From contig CM028920.1 in NCBI GenBank assembly GCA_016801845.1, positions 2,326,001 through 2,390,000 of the forward strand: 64,000 nucleotides of DNA, read 5' to 3'. This stretch comes from Polydactylus sextarius (lineage: Eukaryota > Chordata > Actinopteri > Polynemidae). This document shows positions 1-13,900 of this stretch, piece after piece. Below the pieces are notes generated by a model. That model did not search any database and had not been told where the DNA came from. It saw only the letters and a program-made list of their open reading frames with translations. Numbering within the stretch: position 1 is the stretch's first letter; every line of letters begins with the position of its first letter. The position numbers and the translations under genes are program-made.

Positions 1-895
1 AACAGTAGCTCTTCTGTTGGATCAGATAAGACACAGACTGGCCTTCACTTCCCAAGCTCATCAATGAGCCTTGGACACCAACGACGCTGAGAATCAGTTT
101 ACTTTATGGTGGGATTGGTTTTGTGTGAAAAGGATGAATACTGCTTTTACCCAACATGTTTAGAGAATAGAGCTTCAAAAGTTTATTAGAAAAAAAAAAA
201 CATAGACAGAAAAAACAGAGAAATAAACTAAAAACGGAAAATATAGAAAGTGAGGAGCACCTGTCATAAGCTGCCTGCAGGGTTGTTCATTTACCAGAGG
301 TATTATTGCTGTACAATGACAATGAAGGCTTTTATCATCAAGACACAGCAAAGCATTTGTTTAATACTAAAAGGCATTTTGAAGATAATGTTTCTATAAA
401 GTTTGCAGATGAGAAAGGACGGATGATAAGATGATGAGAGTACAACCCTTTTATTTTAATTGATTTTTAATGACCCAGAAACATTTAGCCTCTGATGGGT
501 TCTCTGATACCAGATGTCTAGGTGTTAAACTACAACTTTAATTCCAGTTATTTCACTCTCTTTACTGTCTACTTTACTTTACTGAACCAAGAACCGGCAT
601 CGTCTCTGTGATTGCTGACTGTGCTTTGATCCAACAGGCCACACTTCTTATGGCTTCTTGTATTTCCTTGAGGTTTACAGTAGATGAGACAAATGTTAAC
701 ACAAAGAGCAGCTGAAGTCGAGGTTGTTGGTTTCAAAGTCCGGGGAATCACACGGTCTCTTTTTCCTGTTGCACCCACTTTTTCTGCTGACCATAGCAGG
801 TGCTCTGGAATTCACCACAAACACATCGTTCTCTGTGTCCTTGTCTTTCACATACGCACAGATCTAGTCCTCAGACGCAGAACGTGAAGGGAGAA
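1..895. other. 5' flank of exoc6, no gene recognised
   Basis: AT-rich sequence with a poly-A run near 189-200. It must include the promoter and 5'UTR of the exon 1A transcript, but no TATA box or other promoter element is convincing. Short open frames here lack any family resemblance. Confidence 0.5.
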
Positions 896-1035
896 ATGGC
901 CACTGACAGAGTCCACGCTGCGCTACCTGATCCTCCTAGTCATTGTGAAGAGGATAACAAAGAAGAGGAGAAGATTTTTGGAAATATTTTTGCAGAGTTA
1001 GAATCTGTGGACCTGCCCCTGGGAACCACTTTAAG
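896..1035 (+). CDS. exoc6: exoc6 alternative first coding exon 1A
   Basis: ATG in a good context (GAGAAATGG) opens 46 complete codons plus two bases, ending TTAAG before gtaaaa. It leaves the same phase as exon 1B, so it can splice straight to exon 2. Its end (IFAELESVDLPLGTTLR) resembles the alternative N-terminus of human EXOC6 isoform 2 (which ends VEATLRS as I recall it). It therefore looks like an upstream promoter or first exon giving a different N-terminus. The transcription start and any upstream untranslated exon cannot be fixed by eye. Confidence 0.8.
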
Positions 1036-1829
1036 GTAAAACACATTAAGGACAGATTTTCTGAATGGTAGAAATATTAATGTAATTTAAAAAAATGAGG
1101 GATGTAAAATATTGACAGATCTTGATATGTGCACCAATAGTCATCATGTTCCTTTATTAACATATGGAACCATATAGTAGTGTATACTATTGTCTGTACT
1201 GTATTTGGGCCGGAAAGAACAGGAACACAAGGAATGCATGCGCATGCAAAGTATAATTGAACTTTTAGCCCAATGCACATTTGAAAACACATTAAACATT
1301 AAATAAATTTCTTTATGAGAAGTAATATTTATTGTTTTGCCTCCAGTACTACTTGTTAGTCTTCAACCAGCTGACAACTCAGGGCTGAAAGGAAATATCA
1401 CTTTTAAATGATAATAGTTTATAACTTTTTTAATTCATTTTGATGACAATGCATAATTATAGTATATTCTTTAAAAAGACACTGGAATTGGTAAATTAAA
1501 GATGGGTCAATACCTTTCATCAAATGTAAATCTCTAGTCTTACTAGGTATCAGGTTCATGTCAATGACAATAGCCATGGTTTTAATTGCTGTGCACAGAT
1601 AAAGACACAATTTTAGAGCCATCTCTGAAATTACATACTAATTTAATAACTATTATCCACACTGATATAAATTCAGCATCATGGGTGACAGTGTGGGAAC
1701 GGATCGATGGAAGCAAGGCTACTGTGGTTGAATTCATAACAGCTGCAGTGCGCCCCCCACAGACCAGAGGTCACTACTGCACCGTGCTCTGCTGGAGCTG
1801 CAGTGATAGCCACAATACACATAACAATC

Positions 1830-1927
1830 ATGGCGGAGCATGAAACCCTGGAGTGTATAACGGAGCACGAGCGGATTTTACAGGAAATAGAGAGCACCGA
1901 CACGGCTTGTGTCGGTCCCACTCTTCG
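1830..1927 (+). CDS. exoc6: exoc6 first coding exon 1B (canonical start)
   Basis: Encodes residues 1-32 plus two bases of codon 33: MAEHETLEC, then ITEHERILQEIESTDTACVG, close to the canonical human EXOC6 N-terminus. The start ATG lies in CATGGCG. The donor is CTTCG|gtaaga, phase 2, the same as exon 1A. Confidence 0.96.
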
Positions 1928-4900
1928 GTAAGAATCTATGTTTTCTTAGAGAACACGGACTAATTAAACTGCGTGTGTGTTCGGTCGCATCATTTACATT
2001 ATCAGACCTTTTGTTCGTGAGCTAGCTTAGCTAACATAGCCACCGGCAGGCTAACGTTAGCAGCCTTTCAGCAGGCTCTATGGTGCTGGACTAGGACATG
2101 AGCCTAGCTGGCTTGCTAACAGCCCAAGGTTGACCAGTATTTCAACCAGTTTAAAGCAGCAACAGCAAAAACAAGTTAGTGTGTAATTGTTCCGGGTATG
2201 TGCGTCCTGATGGACGGCTGTTGACCTGTCAAAAATGTAAACATCATTTGTGGGTGTGGCTGTGGGACATCACATCTTACTGATGTTAACAAACGGTGCT
2301 AACAATTGTGGTTAGTTGTCAATCATTTACAGTGAGTTAGCGACCATGACATTCCGTTATAACGCGGTTAGATGACTCATCTACGGGCCTCTGATGTTGC
2401 GTGGTTGTTGCCAAACAGCTTGGTGATGGTGAAATGGGATGTTGAGTTGCTCAAGCTAACGCTCTTTAGCTTGCTGCACTGACTGTGGCAGGTAGCTGGG
2501 ATGCTAGCTGTAAAGGCCATAGTGGATGACATGAGTTTGACTGATCAGTGTTTATAAAACTGACCTCAGCTCCACCTGATGTGTAGACACGCTGGGCTTC
2601 TAAGCTGCTATTCTGTGGAACCTTTTTTTATTTTTCTTTCTGATGATGTTATCAACACTTTCTTCTTTTAATATTACAGGTGATCCAGGTCAGTTGTTAT
2701 AAAATGTCAGTTGTGCCTTTTGCCAGCACATGATCTAAATAATGATCTTGGACTCATCTGATTTCTCTCTCTGCTTCCTGTCACATTTTAATGTTTGCTG
2801 ACATTTGATGGAGTTGATGTTCTAAAATCATTTGAATTTGACTATGGTGCAGTCAAATAGCGCAGTTGTTACAGTGACATTAGACAGATTATTGCGGTAA
2901 AGTGCAGTTAATCAATACATCTACAGTCAGGGATGGAGACATAATGTGTACTAAGTTATTGTGTATTTATTTTGAGTGTCTTTGAATCATTTATATCATA
3001 AAAACAGACTGATTGGCAAGACTGATTGGCAAAACAGGATTGTTCTTCTAGCCAACCAAGAAACCTAAAGTTTATTTAAGGTGTATGATGTCTATATATA
3101 TTTTATCATTTTACAGTCCATTTCTTCTGTGTACTCAGTGTGTGTTAGCTGTGTGATCATCTGTAGCCTGACAGTAGTGTTCACCCCCTCCTGGGTGTGG
3201 ACTAACTCGTGTGATTATAAAGAGGAAGTTATTAAAGGTGAAGTTATAAAAGAGGTTTGTTTGATACGTATGTATCGAAGGGTCGCTGGTATGACTGCCT
3301 CACTTTTCACACGTTGGAAGGTTGAATGATAAGGCATATTGTTTATGACCCGGACGCCACTTTAATCTGGCTGAAACTTGCTTCCTGTTCTTGTGGGAAG
3401 CAGGAAGACGATGATCTATTGGTTTCAAACGCCACCTGCTTTCAATCATTAATATCAGGGAAAACATGCAAGCATGTAGGCTGATGATTACTGGGCTGCA
3501 TTGCATGGACGTGCTTTTAGATATTCATTGGGAACACCAAAGGTTAGCCAGTGCCAGTTTTCCATTGTAAGAATGTTCTGCTTGATTTGAGATTTTCTTA
3601 CATTCTCTTTAATAACTTAACTTTGAAAAAAGAATAAAAGACTAGTAAGGAAAGTAAGACAAAAGGGAGTGTAAAACTGCTCCCTCACAAGCGCTCAGCT
3701 CTACAATAAAACCATAACATGTGACACAGGAACTAAAGTGACTAAAAATGACCCCTGATATTGTTTTGCATTGGATGTTACCTTCCTCTCTTGTCTTGCA
3801 ACTCAGACGAATCATTTGAAAGTGAGGGTGAACATGTGATAAGGTGAAGCAGCATGTGATTTGTTTAACAAAATGTCTCCAACTGTCTGCCTCACCTCTG
3901 CCCCACGGAGGTCTAATGGACAGGGTTTGTCAAGTGCATCAGTATTATTGTTTTTCTAATATATAGATGATCAATAAATAATAACAAATAATAATTTGCT
4001 ATAAAATGAATGAATGAAATAAAACAAAATACAATAAAAATGAAATTCAACTAATTGTGCTTGTTTATTGGCCACTAAAAGGAATATTCTGCTGGGATAA
4101 GAACCCATAGTATGTTATTTACCCCATGTGCTGCTCACACTGATAATGGTCAGTGCTTCCTTTTGATAACGGTTCAGTAGGAGTCTGTTTTTGGATATTG
4201 GACATTACAGTTGGTTTCAGCCTCAAAGAATTTACAAAAATTATAAAGATGCAACTCACAAGTTTTCTGTCTCAAAATGTGGTTTCCTCCTTAGAAATTA
4301 GAATTAGACATATGATCTAATGTGTCATCTTATTTTGTAAGTTGTCTGTTGCACAATCGACGACCTCACAACTGAAGACAAGCATCGGTTGTTACCAGGT
4401 CAGTTTAAACCGGTAACCTCAGTCGGTAGGTTATTGAGATGCAGTCTTGTGTTGTAACTCCCCTGCAGACGACGTAAAGAAACATGGGTTTGAACAGTTT
4501 ATTGTTTGAGACGAGTGACATGGATTTTAAGATGATTTATTTAATGAAATAGAAAAAAAAAAGACCATATTTGTCTACCATAAAAAAAAAAAAACTGCCA
4601 TTATCACCTAAACATACAAGAAGCAAAAAGAAGCAAACGTTGCATTAAACCACACCACCCCAATACAAAATGTATAGTTAAAGAGTGGTTATGTTGGATT
4701 ATTATTTATTTTTTATATATTGTTTTTTGGGAATTTTGTCTTTATTTATAGAGACAGTGTAGAAAGACAGGAAACTCAGTCAGTTGCATATATAAGCTAA
4801 CGTGGTGCACCATAACCATCCAACTATCCAGGTGCCCTGTCATGTTGGATTATATTTCTTAATATTAAAACTGATCATTATATTTATCTTTCTGTCATTT

Positions 4901-7900
4901 AGTGATAGGATTCCTTCACTGCACTCAGGAATTTAAACAAGAAACCTAAGGGATTGTCCCATGCAAATTAAAAGCAAAATACAAGAACACACAGACTTTA
5001 TTCTCATCTAGTTTTTAATCTTAAACACACTATGTGTCTGTGGCTGACCCTAAACCACACTGACTAAATTCTTTGTAAGTGGTTATGGAAAGTGCATGTA
5101 AATAAGCATCAAAGGAATCCCACGCACCTGTATTTTAATTGATTTCTATGAAACTTCTGCAATAGAAAAGATAGAAAAGGTCCAGTCCAAACACCAGGCA
5201 CTTCCCCCAAAGCTGAAGCCAGGTCAACCACACGGAGGAAATCAGTACAGTGTTGTATGACTATATTTGATGTGGCAATATGATAGCAATACCTGGACAC
5301 CATCCCTGACCCCATCCTCAGCCTCACATTTTCAGCGGAGGTCACTGTTCAACTGTTGTCTCTTTCTGTCCCCTGGAAAATGCCAAACAGTAACTCTGGC
5401 TGAGCATCAGAGATGGCATCAGACTTAGAGCCAGATCAGATCAGATTTTTGTTTATTTGTCATGACCCTGCAGCTTTTCAGTGTCAGTGAGAGACAAACC
5501 CAAACAGTGAGGGAGTCGGAGATGGTAGCAAATTCCGCAATAAAAGTCATAATTTAGCAAAAGTAATGTAAATGTATTTTTATTTATGTATGGGACAGTT
5601 GTATAGGAATTTCCACTGACAAAACTTGTATCATTGTGTATTATTAATGTTCTGCCTCTCAACTGTCAACACATACACACATTTATCTATAAATGTGAGG
5701 CCACGTTGTATTAAATCGACAGACTGTTAACTTCTGATAGTAGGCAGTTTAACCCTTAACCCAATTTAACCCTTAATAGGCATCTCATATTTGCTACATT
5801 AAGTTTCTCAATTAGAGATGGTGAAATACTTTTTTTTTGTTTTTATTTTTAATGGTCAAACAAGACTGTGACGCGCTGCCATAGAATCTGTAATTAATGA
5901 GAAACACTGAGGTTTATTAAGCACTTTAGATTTAAAAAAAAAAAAAAAAAAACAAATCTGGCTAATATTTGAGGTGTCCAGATGTAAACGGATATTAAAA
6001 AAGAGGTAAAATACAAAATTAATTAATATTAAACAGATTTTTTGACATGCCCTTGTAACGTTGCCAGAGTTGAAAAACACTGTTGAACCTGTTGCAATGT
6101 TGCAATATGCACAGCTTCATAGACGTTGATGAACAACAATGTGGTGTTTTTGTGATAAAGGCTGATGGGTATGTAACTGTTAAAAACAAACGACGGGGAT
6201 CTTTTGACCTGTTTACACATGAAACCAAACTGTCAAAACTTCATAAAAGTGTTAAACTTCATGGTGGTTGATTAAGTCCTGACACCTGTCAGGACTTCAT
6301 ACCCCATTTCAATCAGACCATATCAGCCAGTAAGGTTTTCCATATCAAGGCAGGAATATTTTGAATAAACCAGTAGCAGCCACCTGTTAACCAGTGATAA
6401 CCAAATGACACATAATCCCGTCGTAATTCACAGGAGAAACATAAAATTGTGGGAAAATTTTTCTTTTCGTTTAATCCCGCTCAAGAATTGATTGACATGT
6501 GGACTAGAGGAGCTGGAGGTTAAACCAACATCCTGCTTGGTTAAAACTTTTCCTATCAGCAAACTGCTAAAATGTCACTTTGATTGGGTTCGTAAAAGCT
6601 CAAAAAAAAAACAAGATTTGATCATGTTGTGTTGAAATGAGCGCATGTCATCCTGATCTTTATATTGACAGGAGTCGTCAGACTCAGAGGCAGTTGTTAT
6701 GTGTATTGTGTTGAAGCTCTTTGCCCCTTTCAACATTCAAGATTCATGTTTCCCTGTACAGTGTTCAGTACTTTGGATTAGTAACGAGTTCCTGTTTTGT
6801 CTTGGTTTGATTACTGTCAGAGAGATTCAGAATCACAACTTAACCTGATCCATTTACAACTTAATCCCTGTTACAACAACGTGTTAGTGTGACATTTCAT
6901 TACTTGGGCTTCACTAGATGGAGCTGTTACACCAGGCGGGTGATGGTGGTTGTATCAGTCACGGCCACAGCGTTTTAGTTTGTCAATTGGGAATCATCAT
7001 TCATCATTTATCAACACTTTTCATATGAGACTTTTCATATGAATGACTTATTATTTTTGCATCCTTGCACTTTACAGTTTGAGTTTCTGATTGTATTTAC
7101 ATATACCATTGCTTATATTTGTTTAAGAACAAAAAAAAAAAAAAAGAAATGGTGTTGAAATGAAAGTGGTTGGTTATTAGTTTTTAGTTTTTTCATCTTG
7201 TACATTTTTAAAAGGCCAAAACAGCCTCTAGTCTTCAAATTGTCAACATGCACACAAACATAAGACCATGTATAGACCAACAACCAGGATCACTCAGCAA
7301 GAACCAGTGCAAACAGTTACTGTCATACACTTTATTTCCTTTTCATCCCCTCTGTTGTTCTGTTGTGTTTCAGGTCTATTTACGATGACCAGCCCAACGC
7401 CCACAAGCGCTTCATGGAAAAGTTGGATGCCAGGATAAGGAACCATGACCGTGAGATTGAGAAGATGTGCAATTTCCACCACCAAGGCTTTGTGGATGCC
7501 ATCACAGAACTCCTCAAAGTCCGCACCGATGCCGAGAAACTGATGGTAAAAGAGGCAGTAACAATAGTAACAGGACAGTGGCTGCTGTTAAACCTTTACC
7601 TAACTGACTAAACTAATACCTGACTGATAACTGTGTTGTCCATAGGGTCTAGAAGAAGAAGAACTTATTATTGAAATTATTCAGAAATAATCAACTGAAT
7701 CACTGATGTCACTCATACTGAAGTGTTTGCTATTAAGTGTTAACTTGGTAATTGTCTTCTGGAGTAATGCACTGAAGATACGATTACTGCTGCAGTATTT
7801 AATCTATATATAGCAGGAACCATGGTGGGTGGAGGCTTTTCAACATAATGTGGTGTGAAGATAATGTGCCTCATATCTTTTACTGTAACTGTATAACATT

Positions 7901-10900
7901 TCCACCAGTCCTTGCTCTTCATGCTTTTATTTACCTTTACCAGTACCAGTTTATGATTGAAAATAAAAACAAATGTGTTCTTATTCAAATCTATAATCAG
8001 CTCTGCAGTGGCAGCTAATGACTTGGTAGGAATCCAGAGCACCAGCAGGTTGTTTAGATAAAAGCTCTGGTTAAATTCCTCTTAAGGTCCCACTCTTGTT
8101 CTGGGGCTGTAATCTGGCTGAATAAAAAAAGAAGCACTGATTATGTAGTTCCTGTATATGTCCCTTTTTGTTTGGAAGGTTCACTGTTGAAAGGGTTGTA
8201 ATCAAAAAGCCGACTGGTCAATTGGGTCATGGCTCTCAGCCGTGTGACAAGAGCTGAGTTCAAAAATCCACGTTCAGAATCGAGAAGTTTGTCACTGAAT
8301 CTGTGAGAAAGAGCCTGTCACAAGCCATTATAGCTCATGAAAGGCCCAGTGCAGCAACGACGGGTTCAGGTCCCCGCTGCCTGGTTAATCTGAATTTTCC
8401 TGTCTTTGTCCTTGCCCCTTCATGGACAATGAGCTGATTACAAGGCTGAGCAGCTGCAGCGAGGGAGGTAGAGGGGAAAAGAGAGGGCATGGAGAAGGAG
8501 GGGGGGGGTCAGTCAGAGAGAGAAAGGACAGTCGCACACTATACGGTCTGCATGAAAACACGCAAGTGTTCGCTGAGAAAGTCAGAGAAAAAGCTGGGTC
8601 TTTCATGACCTTAAAGGGAAAACTTCAATTCATAGATATCAACACAAATCAGGTCTCAGTTGACAAGGCCTGGACTAAAAGTAAAAACATTGATATTGTA
8701 TATTTTTGAGATAATTTTGACACAGCTGCTGCCCTATGTGATTGGCCTGGCTTAATTTGGTATTTTTGTTTGTTTGTCTCAACATTGCTCATTGTGTCTA
8801 CATGTGTATTTGTTTACTTTTAATATCGCCAACAGTAAAGTGATGTCAGTATCGTGACAGAATAAACAGTAGGCCTGTCACTTCATTATAACATCCACGA
8901 CTTTGGACCTTTGTCAAAAAAGCCAAATTATATTGACCATGATTCCATTTGTAAAAGCAGTTGAAGAGGAAAACACCCAAGACAGTGAAGACATTTTATT
9001 GTTTACTTTAAGTGATTACTTTAGTGTAACTCAAGGACATGATGTGCTAAACAGTCTTACATGGACACAGAGTTCAGTCTGTTTGTTTGCTCAGTAGACA
9101 TCGGTTTGATCTGTGGCTTTAGGGGGAGGTGGATGTGTGTATTATCTGCATAGCAGTGAAAAGAGATATCACAAATATGGGTAACTCCCACTGAGAGCAT
9201 GTAAATCCAAAATTAAAGCAGACTTAAACTGGACCATGTGCTCCGGTGTTGAACCCTGATTTGAATGTCTCAAAAAATAAAAAAGAATAAATGAAGTAAA
9301 TATGAATATATGAAACGTTAAAATAATGAATGTGACAACTGCCGTGCAGTAAAACTGACATTTATTTTTTTATCTCCAAAGGGTCAAGTAACAGACACTA
9401 ATCGAAGACTACAAGAGGCAGGGAGGGAGGTAAGTCCACGTATGTCTGTACGCATGAATGTACACAAGACAAAAGCAGTGCTTTTCAGTGCACTGTCAGG
9501 ACACATTCAGGCTCATTAGCTGTACAGACAGGTCTGTGTTAGACATGACCGTTCTTTAACCTTCTGTCGTTAACGGCGGTGGCCTCTCTCTCATTGTCTT
9601 TTCCTTCTGTGTGCTCCTTCCCTCAGGTGACGACTCAGACCCACGAGGTGATCTGCTGTCGGATCCAGCAGAGGAACATGGCCACAACTGTGGAGAAGCT
9701 CCAGCTCTGTATACCAGGTACCACCGCTGCCTGTGTGTCGCTGTGATTGATACATAGGGTGCCACTGATCCGTATGGTCTTGATCTTTGGATATGATCAG
9801 TTCATGAGGGACAATGTAGTACTGTTCTTCCAAACTAGGCAGTAGTAGTAGTTCTATGATTGCTTTGATAAGAGCTCTTGTAATTGTTGAAATATTAACG
9901 GTGTGTTAGTACTTCCTTGCTTCTTAGCCATAACTCCTTGAATGTATACCATCGTTTAAAGAAAAAGGAAATACTGACCTCTAACAATCAACCGATAGAT
10001 GATGTCTGTGGAGGAAGATTATAGATGTTTTATTTTTGGTGATAATCATGTTTTGGGAGCAAATTCACAATTATTTGTGTCTGCATGACAGTAGGAGTCT
10101 AAACAGGAAGCTAAAATAAAAAAAGGTCTTGATGTGTTTTGGTTAATTTTAAAACGGTCTCTTCTTCTTCTGCAGTGTTAGAAATGTACAGCAAACTAAA
10201 GGAGCAGCTGGATTCCAAAAGGTATCGTCTCATTTCTCACAGAGCATTTGACTGCCAAAAGTATATAACTTCAGTTTCAAAAACAATTCATGAGAAAATA
10301 CAGTGTCTATCTGTAAAAGGAGGGGAGGGGAGTTTATGTTTGATAGGAAAATACTGACCGTTTCTTGTTCATTAGTGTGTATTAAAGGAAGGGGCTGTTC
10401 ACTGGCAGCAGTGACCGTCAGTGTGCCTTTGTTCAGAACAAGGGCCCTCACTTCAACTCTCTCAATTAGGACATGCTGCAGCATCTTGTGGGTTCTGTTT
10501 ATGTGGAGGGCACCTTAAGCAATAATGACACGGCTCACACACTGTTACTGTTTGTATCTGAACTGTGTGTGCACATGCCAGGTCCCATTCTGCTTGTGTG
10601 TCCTCTGCCCTGGTGCCCTGCACCCTCACAAACCTTTTCACTGTGCAGTTTGTGAGTCTGTCTTCTGTTCATGTTTATACAACACATTTTACACTCGCTG
10701 GCCGACCAATTAGATCCCTCTGCAGCCTGCCTATCAGCCTAATGTTGGGAGCTGAGCGCACTGACCCCAGGCTGAACTCTCACACAGACAACAATATCTT
10801 CATAACACAGGTTTCAGAATAGGCGCTGAGAACAAAATATCACACGGCTGAGCATCTATTGTATTACACATACGTCATGGGAATGCCCACACCCCTCACC

Positions 10901-13900
10901 CCCAAGATATTTTTATATCATCTACGATTTGCCAAGCCAGCAGGACGCTATCCAACACTTCTCATGATCTGAACTCTGAGTATGTGCCAACTACGTCTTG
11001 TTGCAAAGATAAATTTGTCTCTTGTTGGTAAAATGTGTTTACGGGTAACTCCTGGAGGACGGGCAGGTGACAGAGATCAGACCAGCACAGTGAATGAATT
11101 TGTTATTAATTTGCTTCTTTTGTTCATTTCAGGCTGTTTGCTATTATTTTAGGTGGTTTATTATGATGTTTTTTTATTATGACGTCCTGTGTGAACAGTC
11201 AAAGTAAAGAAGATTTTTGATGATTTTTGAGACACTGACACTCGATCTTCCCTCAGAACATTCAAGTTAATTTATTCAGTTGTTTTACACTTTTTACATT
11301 TGTTTTTTTTTTTTTTACTTTAATTCTTCAAGAAAACTTAATTTATTTTATAATAAAACTTAATTTATTTTTGCTTTGGACTCAAACTAAGAAACGCAGT
11401 GATTCTGCAACTTAAGAAGCCACATTTTACCTTCAGACAAGCTTTGTAAATGTAACAAAATATTGTAAATGTGTGCAGTATTTTTACACAAAGAGAGGAC
11501 TGTGGATTTTGTTATCAACTAGTCAATCAAATGAGCACAAAGTGCTTTAAATTCCTTAGGGTCTGCGAGGGTTTATAAGGTAAAAGCAAATGCTGAGAGA
11601 TAAGAAGGTACAAGACCATTAAGACATTTAAAAACCATTAAAATGACCTTACGGGAAACTGGTCTTTAACTGCTGATTGAAGACTGACTTGTTTATTTAT
11701 CCTCCTATTATTTCATCAAATGATTGTAGCTTTGCCTCCTAATTGAAGCTTCACCATTTGTCTCTGCAGATACTACGCTGCACTGAAAACCATGGAGCAG
11801 CTGGAGAAGGTCTACATCCCCAGGTAGGACAACACCTTCAGAGGCTGAAGACATAGTTCAATAACAAACTGTTCTTGTAGATGTTACTTACTGCTGCTAC
11901 TGTTATTATTATTATTCCCTGTGGACTCAGATTCAGATTCAGAGCAGTTTAAATAATTTCCATGGTGACACAGAGTTGTGTCAAAAGAGAGTCCACCTTT
12001 ATTAAGTATTGTTGCAGAAATAAAAGGCCACAGACTGTAAAGCCAGGCTAGAAACTACATTTATTTTTGATCCAGTCAAACAGTTTGTCCTAATCTACCC
12101 AAACTGTCCAGTTTCTGTAACTGACGGCAAACTGCCTTTCTCTTTTTATCACTGGCCAATGTTTTAAGTTGCTTTAAATGAAACATTTGGCCTCTTGGGG
12201 GCAGCAGAATATGCTGTAAACACAATAAAAAACGGAATATGTTGGCAATAATCTAGCACACTCGGAGCAACATTATGATGATCTTGTTTACCAGCCTGTC
12301 TCTGACTGCTGTTTGCTGCTGTGCTGCCTAATATTAGACCAAGCTCAGATACTGGATCAAAACATAAAATATACAGGGTCATTAGACAAAACAATGAGAC
12401 ATTTTTTGGTTTATGTTGTCATAATCCCAGAACCAGATTTAACAGGAACCTCATTTCATTAAAGAATCAGTGATGCACCTTGACTCTTGGGTTTTAGTAG
12501 TGTTTCACTGATCAAAATCAGATCATGCCCATTGAGTTTAGTAGTATTTTTGTTGATTGTTGACTGAGTTTGGTTCTGTTTGGTTCTGCTGTATTGTGCT
12601 GCAGGGTCAGTCAGTACAGGTTCTGTCAGATCATGGCTGAAAACCTGCCCAGACTCAGAGAGGAGATCAAGGAGATCTCTATGTCAGACCTCAAGGACTT
12701 TTTGGAAAGCATCAGGAAACACTCTGACAAGGTTGGAGAGATGGCCATGAGACAGGTATTAAAATCTGAGTGTTTAACTATTCCCTTAGTAACTCTGACC
12801 AGGTATTGATTGCCTCACTGGTCTTTGTGTGCGTTTGTGTGTGTGTTGTATGTCTAAAGGCACAGCAGCATAGGACCTTTAACAGTGCCGTAGCAAAGCA
12901 GGCCAGTATGGGCCACTACACCAAACCTGTGTATTCCCTCAACGGACGAACACACACACACAACGGCCTGATGATGGACGACGACACAGGAGACGAGGAG
13001 GAAGCAGATGAGGAGGTGAACAAACATTGTTCGGCAGAATGTGATCTCGCTTAAAATAGTCTGAAATAATCTTTGTTACACTGAAAGAGAATTTGGTTCT
13101 TGATCCCAAAATATTCTGCATTTTCTGCATAGAAAATATATGTTGTTAAGTCAGGACAGTTAGATATTATCGTGCATTGAGAACATTTTCTCTCAGGTGA
13201 CGTTCCATCCAGCTCTCACTGTCAATACTTAGTGGCTAATTTGACACAAGGGGGAGCAATAACAAGTTCCACAGCAACCACACTGACAACGCTGCCTCCA
13301 GATAAGTCTGCAGATGTTTCTGTAGACATTGTTTACTAGTCAGTGTTGTGAGTGCAGACATCCGCTGAGTATCTCAAAATGCCAAAGCTGGAGTCAGTCA
13401 GTGAGTCGGCCTATAGTTTGCGTGATGTAGGAGCGACACTGTGGCATGGATATGGAAAACATGGCTGAAATATTTGCCAGTAACCACATTTAATCATATG
13501 TCCTTGACAGATTCTTACAGCTCAGGACCTGGTGGACTTCTCACCTGTCTACAGATGTTTACACATTTACACTGTGCTGGTAGGTGTTACACACCTTGAC
13601 AAATATTATAAATAAATAAATATTGACAAATGGAATCGTAACGCTTCTGCTGATGGCTGATACAGCAGAGTTCCAGTGATTCAGTGTTTGTGTATGTATG
13701 TTTGATATGATGACATCATATGTTTTGATTCATAAACCCGTTACAACTCAAATGGGTTGTAATCTAAATCCAACACTGCATTCCAGTAACAATGTGTTGT
13801 ATCTGAGGCCTTCACCCTATAATGATGCTGGAGCTCAAAGTGTATTAGTTGGTCCTATTTGATAAACCAGTGGAGGGCGCTACAGGCCACTGTCATCATT

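Noticed and set aside
8333..8378. Pol III B-box-like gggttcaggtccccgc
   Set aside because: The B box fits roughly but there is no acceptable A box or cloverleaf, so it is not called a tRNA or SINE.
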